A stretch of 64,000 bases of DNA, from contig JARYHS010008074.1 of assembly GCA_031002005.1 (NCBI GenBank), positions 352,246,932-352,310,931 on the forward strand. The letters are read 5' to 3'. The first letter of the stretch is position 1, and each line of letters begins with the position of its first letter. Origin of the DNA: Vandiemenella viatica (taxonomy: Eukaryota > Arthropoda > Insecta > Orthoptera > Morabidae). The position numbers and the translations under genes were made by a program. The notes under the pieces were generated by a model, which did no database searches, had not been told where the DNA came from, and saw only the letters and a program-made list of their open reading frames with translations. Shown one piece after another: positions 54,151 to 64,000 of the stretch.

Positions 54151-55383
54151 GTCAAGTTATTTGGACGGAATAGAGGGCTAGGTTTCATATCATTAAACGT
54201 AATAAAGTATTATATTGCAAACAAAGTGCTCATTATGGGGTAGCCTCACCATGAAGACTTGCCAACTATGTGAGGAAGTTCTGTGACATACAATTTTGTA
54301 AGACGGTGAAGATAATTTACGCGATAATGTTAGCTAAATTGTAAAATTAGTCAAGAAATTAATAGTTGGTCTTAGAGAATCTTGGTAACCCAACGTGTCA
54401 TGTAATTTCTTGTTTCGTAGTTGGCCGATAGCATCGTCACATATACTCGAGTGCAAGAACTTTTGAGATACTCCTCATGTAATGGCTACCGGTATCTCTA
54501 TTAGGGGACTGTGTCCTTAGCCTGGAAACGGGAATACATCTAACAGGAAAAAGTAACACCCCATATTAGCTTATGGAAGATTTAGAAAGGCAACACATCT
54601 TGGGATTAGGACACTAAGAGAAGAACGAAGTTCTAGCTGAACCTGCATCCACGCTTTTATAAAGAAGCTGCACTGTTGCTTTCCACAGATCATCTGTATC
54701 TTGTCTTGAGACGAAGGCTACGATTCGTCTTTTCGGTCCACATCCTCGTCGTACATGGGCCGAGTGGTATAATGCGTGGAATGATTGAACTACTTTAAAT
54801 GTAGGTACTACGGGAATATCGACCCTGTGCGATAGAGTGGAACAAAACACCGAATAGATTAAACCCAATGACAGTCTGCTATCTGGGTCTCAACAACCAT
54901 GGCTTATCTCAAAGTTACTGAACAGAGTTCGAGGGGGCTGTGGCCGCTGCAGAAAGACTCTTACCTCACGGGGCTCCTAGGCAGAGTAATGAGGTACCAC
55001 GTGTTCCTGTGGTGAGACACAAACCGTGGTACTACTTGTACCTTGTCGTGTTCACAGCTCAGAATCAACGAATTCCAATCATACATTCCAACAATCAGTG
55101 ACACAGCGAAAAAATTGCTTAGTATTTGAAGCTTTTACTGACACGAGAAGAAGTGCGGTAATGGAAGGTTTGGTAAGTTTTTTGAAGTTTATACAGTGAC
55201 CGCATCATATGACACCATCTGAGAAACCATGTATACATTTTCAGCAGCATCGTCTGAAGAGACTAACAGTTACTGGAGAGACCGGAACCACTCAGGATGG
55301 CAGGGAGTAACGCTGTTGTTTCGGCTCTTCGTGCGAAGGTGTCCTGTGTATCGCAGAGAATTGCTGTTTCTTTCCCTTCGGTG
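54151..55383. other. Unidentified DNA
   Basis: No gene or repeat recognised. Short open frames here resemble nothing known to me. Confidence 0.4.
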
Positions 55384-55563
55384 TTTACGCCTCATCAGTG
55401 TCGAGGTCATTAGAGGTGGTAGGGGACTGAGAAAAGGAACGGAAGGAATTGGGTAATGACCTTTTGAAGAAACCACGGAATACTGGAATCTGGGTAGCCA
55501 GACGGGGACTAGAACCCGCGTCCTCCCGAATGCCAGGTCCTACCGTTCAACCGTGTGGGTTGG
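55384..55563 (-). repeat. SINE copy, minus strand
   Basis: Reverse complement of the SINE at 51882-52131: GGCATTCGGGAGGACGCGGG with B-box-like GGTTCTAGTCC, CCAGATTCCAG, GTCATTACCCAATTCCTTCC and the 3' end TGATGAGGCGTAAAC. An internal deletion shortens the middle. Confidence 0.75.
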
Positions 55564-56172
55564 TGACACGCAAAATTCCTATTATTACGGAAAGTTTGAT
55601 GGCCAGCTGAAATGCTGAATATGTTGTGCCACCAATTTGCTGTAACCTTCCTATTCTGCGGCCATTTCCCAACATGGAAATGGTTGCTCTTCCATTGCCG
55701 CCGTATGACGCATTCACTGTTAGGTGGCTGGTGGTATTGTCTGATTGGCGCTTAATGAAGAATGTATTGAGTGAACATTCGATGCGCTATAACAGCGTTA
55801 AGCTAGATTATCTTAATATAACCACTGGAGAAACGTTCTGGTACATAATGAGAAAGACGCCAAGCTGTGTAAGGAACAGAAGCAAAACAAATCCTATACT
55901 GACGTTTAAATCGGTTCAGAGTAGCAGCTGCGAGATTATTTTGACCGATCTAACATACAACTATTGAAATGGAAAGTGCCGCCATAGACTTTTAAAAACT
56001 TAATAAAGAAATTTTAATTCCTTATCGCAACCTGTATTGAAGTCTATCTACATTCCAAAATTGCCGCCTGCATCCAATATACTTTATTTTAAAATGTGAT
56101 TTTGTGTAATACATAACATTATTTAAGGCTTTAATTTTAAATTCATTTTTATTAATTCGATAAATTATATTT
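55564..56172. other. Unidentified AT-rich DNA
   Basis: No supported gene. A 113-codon plus-strand frame at 55626-55967 has no recognised similarity. Confidence 0.4.
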
Positions 56173-59100
56173 ATACTAGCTGGTACCCACGACTTCGTTC
56201 GTGATTGTAAAGAATTCATATTGACACCTAAGCTATAGACATCTAACCACCATAGTTCACGATGGGAGATTCGATACTATTACCACACACAAATACCAGA
56301 ACAGTCTTCTGCGCTATGCAGTTCCGGCAGCAAAGTAAAATTTACGGATACACACAAGTCTTTGCATTAAATATGAAAATATTCATGATCGACCAATTTC
56401 AAACACCATATCTCACACACTCCCACAGTAACCGAATTTCAGCCAACGTTGTGATCGATGGGAGACTCTGTGTTACTACTACACACAAACGCCAGTGATC
56501 TGCGATTGATAGTTTTCACTTAAAAGTGATACACCGTGACACATGCGTCTTTAGCAGAAATATGAAATTGCCGCAGGTGGACCATTTTCATCCCCCATAT
56601 CTTCCACACCCCCATAGCTACAGACATCTAACAACCATAGTGCATGACAACAGACACGATTCTACTACCACACATAAACACCAATGCTCTATGCTATGTA
56701 GTCGTGGCAGAAAAGTGAAATCTTCGGAGACACATGCCTTTCGTCGAAATACGAAAATATCCTTGGTTGCCCACTTACAACCACCCATATCTCCCACGAA
56801 ACCACAGTTTCCGAAATTCGGCCGCTGTTGTGATCGAAAGGTGACTCTGTGTTACTACCACACACAAACGCCACAGATCTGTGATCTATATTTTTCGCTG
56901 AAAAGTGATACACCATGACACTTTTGTCTTTGGCAGAAGTATGAAATTGCCACAGGTCGACCACTTTCAACCCCCATATCTCCCACACCCCCATAGCTAC
57001 AGACATCTAACAACCATAGTGCACTACATGAGATACGATTCTACTACCAAACACAAACACCAATGCTCTATGCTATGTAGTTGTGGCAGAAAAGTGACAT
57101 ATGCGGAGACAGTCGAAATACGAAAATATCCTTGGTCGGCCATTTACAACCACCATATCTACCATAGTACCACAGTTTCTGAAATTCGGCCGCTGTTGTG
57201 ATCGAAAGGTGACTCTGTGCTACTACTACACACAAACGCCAGTTATCTGTGATCTATAGTTTACGCTGAAAAGTGATACACCATGACACTTTTGTCTTTG
57301 GCAGAAGTATGAAATTGCCACAGGTCGACAACTTTCAACCCCCATATCTCACACACCCCCATAGCTACAGACATCTAACAACCATAGTGCACTACATGAG
57401 ATACGATTCTACTACCGAACACAAACACCAATGCTCTATGCTATGTAGTTGTGGCAGAAAAAAGACATATGCGGAGACAGTCGAAATACGAAAATATCCT
57501 TGGTCGGCCACTTACAACCACCATATCTACCACAGTACCACAGTTTCTGAAATTCGGCCGCTGTTGTGATCGAAAGGTGACTCTGTGCTACTACTACACA
57601 CAAACGCCAGTTATCTGTGATCTATAGTTTTCGCTGAAAAGTGATACACCATGACACTTTTGTCTTTGGCAGAAGTATGAAATTGCCACAGGTCGACCAC
57701 TTTCAACCCCCATATCTCCCACACCCCCATAGCTACCGACATCTAACAACCATAGTGCACTACATGAGATACGATTCTACTACCAAACACAAACACCAAT
57801 GCTCTATGCTATGTAGTTGTGGCATAAAAGTGACATATGCGGAGACAGTCGAAATACGAAAATATCCTTGGTCGGCCACTTACAACCACCATATCTACCA
57901 CAGTAACACAGTTTCTGAAATTCGGCCGCTGTTGTGATCGAAAGGTGACTCTGTGCTACTACTACACACAAACGCCAGTTATCTGTGATCTATACTTTTC
58001 GCTGAAAAGTGATACACCATGACACTTTTGTCTTTGGCAGGAGTATGAAATTGCCACAGGTCGACCACTTTCAACCCCCATATCTCCCACACCCCCATAG
58101 CTACCGACATCTAACAACCATAGTGCACTACATGAGATAGGATTCTACTACCAAACACAAACACCAATGCTCTATGCTATGTAGTTGTGGCAGAAAAGAG
58201 ACATATGCGGAGAAAGTCGAAATACGAAAATATCCTTGGTCGGCCACTTACAACCACCATATCTACCACAGTAACACAGTTTCTGAAATTCGGCCGCTGT
58301 TGTGATCGAAAGGTGACTCTGTGCTACTACTACACACAAACGCCAGTTATCTGTGATCTATAGTTTTCGCTGAAAAGTGATACACCATGACACTTTGTCT
58401 TTGGCAGAAGTATGAAATTGCCACAGGTCGATCACTTTCAACCCCCATATCTCCCACACCCCCATAGCTACCGACATCTAACAACCATAGTGCACTACAT
58501 GAGATACGATTCTACTACCAAACACAAACACCAATGCTCTATGCTATGTAGTTGTGGCAGAAAAGTGACATATGCGGAGACAGTCGAAATACGAAAATAT
58601 CCTTGGTCGGCCACTTACAACCACCATATCTACCACAGTAACACAGTTTCTGAAATTCGGCCGCTGTTGTGATCGAAAGGTGACTCTGTGCTACTACTAC
58701 ACACAAACGCCAGTTATCTGTGATCTATAGTTTTCGCTGAAAAGTGATACACCATGACACTTTTGTCTTTGGCAGAAGTATGAAATTGCCACAGGTCGAT
58801 CACTTTCAACCCCCATATCTCCCACACCCCCATAGCTACAGACATCTAACAACCATAGTGCACTACATGAGATACGATTCTACTACCAAACACAAACACC
58901 AATGCTCTATGCTATGTAGTTGTGGCAGAAAAGTGACATATGCGGAGACAGTCGAAATACGAAAATATCCTTGGTCGGCCACTTACAACCACCATATCTA
59001 CCACAGTAACACAATTTCTGAAATTCGGCCGCTGTTGTGATCGAAAGGTGACTCTGTGCTACTACTACACACAAACACCAGTTATCTGTGATCTATAGTT

Positions 59101-60273
59101 TTCGCTGAAAAGTGATACACCATGACACTTTTGTCTTTGGCAGAAGTATGAAATTGCCACAGGTCGATCACTTTCAACCCCCATTTCTCCCACACCACCA
59201 TAGATACCGACATCTAACAATCATAGTGCACTACATGAGATACGATTCTACTACCAAACACAAACACCAATGCTCTATGCTATGTAGTTGTGGCAGAAAA
59301 GTGACATATGCGGAGACAGTCGAAATACGAAAATATCCTTGGTCGGCCACTTACAACCACCATATCTACCACAGTAACACAGTTTTCTGAAATTCGGCCG
59401 CTGTTGTGATCGAAAGGTGACTCTGTGCTACTACTACACACAAACGCCAGTTATCTGTGATCTATAGTTTTCGCTGAAAAGTGATACACCATGACACTTT
59501 TGTCTTTGACAGAAGTATGAAATTGCCACAGGTCGACCACTTTCAACCCCCATATCTCCCACACCCCCATAGCTACCGACATCTAACAACCATAGTGCAC
59601 TACATGAGATACGATTCTACTACCAAACACAAACACCAATGCTCTATGCTATGTAGTTGTGGCAGTAAAGTGACATATGCGGAGACAGTCGAAATACGAA
59701 AATATCCTTGGTCGCCCACTTACAACCACCATATCTACCACAGTACCACAGTTTCTGAAATTCGGCCGCTGTTGTGATCGAAAGGTGACTCTGTGCTACT
59801 ACTACACACAAACGCCAGTTATCTGGGATCTATAGTTTTCGCTGAAAAGTGATACACCATGACACTTTTGTCTTTGGCAGAAGTATGAAATTGCCACAGG
59901 TCGACCACTTTCAACCCCCATATCTCCCACACCCCCATAGCTACCGACATCTAACAACCATAGTGCACGACAGGAAAGACAATTCTACTACCACACACAA
60001 ACACCAAAGGTCTATGTTATGTAGTTGTGGCAGGAAAGAGAAGTATACGGAGATACGAATTTTTGGTCGAAATATGAAAACGCCCTGCACTGACCAACTT
60101 TAATCATTATATCTCCCACATCCCCACAGCTATCGGCATTCGGCGAACGTTGTGCACGACAGGAAACTCCATGCTACTTCCACCAACAAACATCAGTGAT
60201 CTGTGCAAGGTAGTGGTGGCTGAAAAGTGAAATATAGGAAAAAACACGTCTATTTTTATATAAATATAAGATT
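56173..60273 (+). repeat. Repeat element whose interior is a satellite array
   Basis: Begins TACTAGCTGGTACCCACGAC then TTCGTTCGTG, and ends near TATTTTTATATAAATATAAG then ATT. These are the same kinds of termini as on dispersed repeats at 11289-11850 (inverted) and 50186/50728 (3' end). Nearly all the interior is the 368-bp tandem array. This suggests the array grew inside an interspersed element; the alternative is chance similarity of short AT-rich ends. Confidence 0.5.
56262..60235 (+). repeat. Satellite array, 368-bp higher-order unit made of two ~184-bp monomers
   Basis: Equivalent ATG positions fall at 56526 (diverged), 56905, 57273, 57641, 58009 (inside a variant copy), 58377, 58744, 59112, 59481 and 59849, so the period is 368 bp with rare 1-bp changes. 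Each unit has monomer A (from GAAGTATGAAATTGCCACAG) and monomer B (from GAAATACGAAAATATCCTTG) that align along their length: GGTCGRCCA, CAACC-CCATATCT, ACACAAACRCCA, GCWGAAAAGTGA. Copies in the middle are nearly identical; those at both ends are much more diverged. Each unit has a 98-codon open frame, which is a by-product of the repeat and not a gene. Confidence 0.93.
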
Positions 60274-62688
60274 TGGCTTGAATAGTTCTGCTGAAATTTT
60301 ATTTACGTAAATGAGAAGAATATACAAACATTGCAGTAATAATCACGATATCAGAATTAAAAAAAAGCCAACTGTAGGTGTAATTACCAAAAAGACAAAG
60401 AGGATGCGTACGTTTTCCAATATTTACTGGGCGTACATTAAAAAATTAGGAAGGCAGTCGGGGCGACAGATTAATTTTAAATGTTGAAGAAACTGCAGAC
60501 CTATGTTACTTTTTTTAAATTGTGGCTTTACGCTTCGTCGACGTAGAGGTCATTAGAGGCAGGATTAGTGTTGCAAATTGAAAAAACATAAAGAAAACCT
60601 AGCACCCTTGTTTTTTTTCTAATTTTTTTTCCAGAAAACATTATATTTGATAAATTATATTTTTATTTAAATGTGTGTTTTAAATCATATAATGTCTTAC
60701 ATAATGATTCATAAATGTGTATATAGAGGTAACATAATTTTTTATTGATCCTCTAGGTCAGTACCACATTCACTAGTATCAGCATTACCAACACTAATTC
60801 GGTCGGAGTCCGAATTTTCTATTTCTTCTTCTGTCTTCTCTAGATCCATAACTTCAGAAATAGTTACATTTTCTTTTACTGGTTGTATTGTATGCAAAAG
60901 CTTTTGAGATTGCAATTTTAAATTGTGAGCAAAGTACACACTGTGCATAAAGACTGCACCGATAGTTCTATATTATGGTCTTTTAATATCCAATTCTAGC
61001 AATGACATTCTAAGTCCACGCGTACGAAGTCGAGGATAATCACATATAATAACTATTTTATCTTACTAACAATTCTCTTTATTCCCATTACTGCGCCAGC
61101 ATATTGGTTCGACCCGTAATCAAATATAAAAGCTTCAAGGCTGGAAACTGAGATGAAAATTACACTATTAAGCAAAACCGAAAAAATGAAGGAATGAAAC
61201 AAGAAAATAACTATGGCGCAGTTGGATGAATCATTGAACATGAGTCGCTGATAGAAGATAAGACACAAACAAAATATAAAAGCTCGCCTATGAAAAAAAA
61301 CTAAAACTGACTCTAAAATCACTGTGAGCCCACTGACAAAATAAGATGAATTGCTGATTCAAACTAATTAATTCATGGCCGAGTACAAAATAACACTGTT
61401 TCTCCACGTTCAAAATGCTGCAATGAACACATGGGGGTACGAAAGAGAAGTGACCTCCATTTGGGAATCTCTGGTCCAAAGAGGCGTAATGTTCACATGA
61501 GTTTCTGCTTTCACATCCCGTCATTCCAACTATGGCGTAAGAATTTTGTAATCATAGACCTGCTTCTGAAATTTCATAAGAACTTGTAGTTTTTAACTAT
61601 ATCTTTTTTGAGTAAAAAAAACCTGATAACATTACAGACTTGAAGACATTTTACCAGGGAATTTGAAGGAATTTTCCAAGTATCCACCTGGAGTTATTTC
61701 GGTACACCATGGAAAATCTAACTCTGGGTGGCCTAACCGGGACTCTATCCCGCGTGATCCAAAATACCAACCCCAAAAATTAGCCTCTCAACTGTGTGAC
61801 TCCGTACTATTACTTGTCACATCTTAATAGGCGTTTTAAGATATAGTTTCCAAACTGTGTGAACTTGTTGACGGGGAGCATAAATGTTTTTTCCCATACG
61901 GCTCGGTCAGTTCCAAACACTCCAATCAGCCGGGTGATCCGACGGAAGTCTTTATGTCATAAATGACGTCGATGAATTTATCGTTTGGAGACTGGGCTGC
62001 CAAGCGATAGGACAGCATTTTCCACTTCAATGGTTTGTATAAAAGTATAGTCGTAGTCATTGCTGCTTACACTGAAATGTGTTAAAGTCCCCATCATGTC
62101 GGAACCACACAGAATGTCGTGCACGGAAGAAGAGTAGGCAACCACCACTGAGACTTTTTGACTTTCATTGAATGAGCTAGGATCGATCATACCAAAACCA
62201 AATATTTAATGTGAAACGTCTCAGAAAAGTGATTATTTACTTAGTCCTTATTTATGCTGATATAACTTTGTTTTGAAAAGAAGTACTCACATGTGCATAG
62301 CACAAAAGTGAAGGCCTATGCCTCAACAACGCATTATTGAAGCATCCTGTAGCAAAATACGACACGGGAATCGAACTTCAGCTAAACTACAGTTCATTTG
62401 ACATTTTATACTACCGTCGAGAGCATACATTATATCCAAAACATTAGAATTAGTATCATTTGGTCCAAGTACGCAGCAGATCTTGAGATTATAGGCTGGT
62501 GGTTTTCAGAACGCTACAGAAATTCTTCTCCAAACCTGGTTTACGGCTATTTTCACTGCACATCGTCTGTGAAACGCTGCCGACTACACCGCGTTAAAGA
62601 ATCAAGGATGCTTCTTGTACTATGGATTCACTCTACCTTGTTCCAGTGTCATCAGAAACAATTTCACTCTTTTTTAGTAGAGTATTAT
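60274..62688. other. Unidentified DNA with small repeat fragments
   Basis: Holds a SINE fragment (60531-60572), a fragment of the ACTAGCTG-type repeat (about 60985-61040, TATCCAATTCTAGCA and CGTACGAAGTCG), and a weak tRNA-like stretch on the minus strand at about 61725-61815. A 68-codon acidic minus-strand frame at 60742-60948 is not identified. No gene is supported. Confidence 0.45.
60531..60572 (-). repeat. SINE 3' fragment
   Basis: Reverse complement of the SINE 3' end: CTCTAATGACCTCTACGTCG then ACGAAGCGTAAAG. Confidence 0.6.
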
Positions 62689-64000
62689 TAGTCCAGTAAC
62701 GGGGTAGTTCTCACTTGCATCACATCACGTAGAAGATTTTTTTTTCTTATCTTTTATATATTGGTGAGAATATGCAGAAACCAAGTTTTCGACCTCCAAC
62801 ACCCTCGGCACAATTTTCTGTGGCCAAAAAACATCAAAATTTGGGTACTTTTTTCAGTTTTTCGTCTAGAACTCCTTCCTGATAAGTTCTATCAAGAAAT
62901 ATTCTATTTTCAATTTGAAAGAGGACAAAATTTCCTACAACTTTCGTATTAAAAACTTTTTTCTAAACTCAAAATTAAGCGAGCTACAGTTCTTTGAAAA
63001 TCAGCCAAATTTCACACTTTTCCTAAAAGTTGGGGTTTTACCTACTTTGCAGCTCAAAATGACCTGAAACCCCTGTATATATAACCGATATATATGTATT
63101 TCTATATGACATAGTATATATATGTACTATACTTTGATTACTGATGGTCCATCCAATAATCATATAGCATTGTTGGCCGGGAGATCCCGAAGGATTGTTC
63201 GGCCGCCAGGTTACAGTGTTATGGATAGGCCGCGCAGTGCGCTTCTTGTGGCTATCTAACCTGATCAAGTACTAGTACCGCATATAGCGATCCTACAGCT
63301 TAAGGTGGAATCCAAACCTCAGAATCGTTCTGGCTTACTTCATATTACACAGCAAGCTGTGGCAGAGGTAAAGGTCGGGTTAATGGCCTTTGAAAATCAT
63401 TGCTGAGACCGGGATTTCGATCTCTAGTCAAACGCCTTGAGCTACCATATCGCTCTATTATCTGAAGATAATAGAGCGAACAACAATGCATAATGTTATG
63501 ACACAAAGTTATAAAGTCATAATAATTTCGAAATAAGTTAAAAAATGGTCATAAATAAATTTCTTTTCCGTTTGGATTGTCCCGGCTTATCAATGAATTG
63601 TGTCTCTTTCATCCATTGCATCAGGAACAGCTTCCTCGAGGTCGAAGAAATCTTCCTCTCCTTCATCTACTACATTCCAGGAACAATTTCACGAGGCAGG
63701 CGAGAGCAATTTTTGCAAGCAGCTGATCAATGCAGTCCTGATTAGCGACAGCTGCGTGGAGGAGAACAAGGTTTCTGGAAGGAATATGATACAACCTTCG
63801 AAGTAAACTCAAGTGCATCGTCTTTTATTATTGTTTTTTTATGACTTTACGCCTCGTCGACGTCAAGTTCATTAGTGGCACGATGGGACTGGGGACAAGG
63901 AACGTGAAGGATTTCGGCCATGGCCTTTTGAAGGAAGCATCCCGGCATTCGGCTGGAGTGATTTGAGGAAACCATGGAAAACCCAAATCTGGGTGCTTGG
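62689..64000. mobile_element. Second copy of the long-TIR element, cut by the window edge
   Basis: Starts TAGTCCAGTAACGGGGTAGT and matches 33871-35220 almost base for base in the same orientation, including the tRNA-like stretch and the embedded SINE. It has small indels, for example a shorter A run at about 63545 and a missing C near 63605. The right arm lies beyond the window. High similarity between the copies indicates recent activity of the family or a recent duplication. Confidence 0.88.
63844..64000 (-). repeat. SINE copy within the second long-TIR element, truncated by window end
   Basis: Same SINE and same position in the host element as 35034-35220: TTACGCCTCGTCGACGTCAA, GGAAGCATCCCGGCATTCGG. 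The sequence ends in the CCAAGCACCCAGATTTGG region at the window edge. Confidence 0.82.

Noticed and set aside
55626..55967. 113-residue plus-strand protein
   Set aside because: No family similarity seen and no gene-like context.
56526..60103. A family of tandem 98-residue proteins on the plus strand
   Set aside because: The frames repeat with the 368-bp satellite period and merely reflect the repeat sequence. There are no splice sites or known domain, and edge copies are broken.
56262..60235. CRISPR array
   Set aside because: The repeat unit is 368 bp with no unique spacers and the window is eukaryotic; it is a satellite.
60742..60948. Acidic 68-residue minus-strand protein
   Set aside because: Might be the end of a decayed transposase, but no motif or flanking terminal repeats were found.

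Overview
The window is eukaryotic, AT-rich and dominated by transposable elements. Three exons of a single-copy host gene carry spliceosomal GT/AG borders, and the exons encode an insect maltase-type alpha-glucosidase (GH13). The mix of non-LTR, BEL/Pao, mariner, hAT, PIF/Harbinger and long-TIR elements plus tRNA-derived SINEs fits a large, TE-rich arthropod genome. I infer an insect, possibly polyneopteran; the species is not determinable from sequence alone. A run of exactly 1000 N (38288-39287) shows this is a draft scaffold.

Layout. 1-4150: unidentified DNA and a degenerate ~150-160 bp tandem repeat split by a complete 1.66 kb non-autonomous hAT element (1556-3211, 8-bp target duplication). 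4150-14275: three consecutive maltase exons (4150-4334, 10955-11156, 14023-14275) that together hold all three GH13 catalytic residues. The introns contain a LINE remnant, a TTAA-type element (7745-9226), a short repeat with ACTAGCTG-type termini (11289-11850) and a 1.88 kb TIR element (12123-14001) that ends 21 bp before the third exon. 14348-16535: an internally deleted BEL/Pao element 72 bp past the third exon's donor. 16.8-21.5 kb: SINE, a decayed LINE and diverged direct repeats.

22.1-32.7 kb is a three-level nest. A Jockey-type LINE is split by a minus-strand R1/I-group LINE, which is itself split by a plus-strand copy of the same LINE family. Two sets of 12-bp target duplications and two poly(A) tails prove the order. 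32.7-33.3 kb: mariner fragment. 33871-37306: a 3.4 kb element with ~900 bp inverted repeats, a second copy of which starts at 62689 and runs off the window. 37390-37652: hAT MITE. 39422-40745: mariner pseudogene. 42407-46509: a 4.1 kb element with ~550 bp TIRs and a 3-bp TAG duplication. It encodes, in two frames separated by one frameshift, an XPG/FEN-like nuclease with a C-terminal CXC-type cysteine cluster. This is the most interesting system here, and I place it tentatively with Academ-type transposons. 46.6-49.9 kb: L1/Tx1-like LINE. 50-56 kb: SINEs, a PIF/Harbinger (HARBI1-like) exon with a clean splice donor, and LINE fragments. 56.2-60.2 kb: a satellite array whose 368-bp unit is a dimer of two diverged ~184-bp monomers, bracketed by the same terminal motifs seen on dispersed repeats elsewhere in the window.

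Only the maltase is a confident host gene. No further maltase exon was recognised downstream of 14275, so the rest is outside the window, in the N gap or missing.
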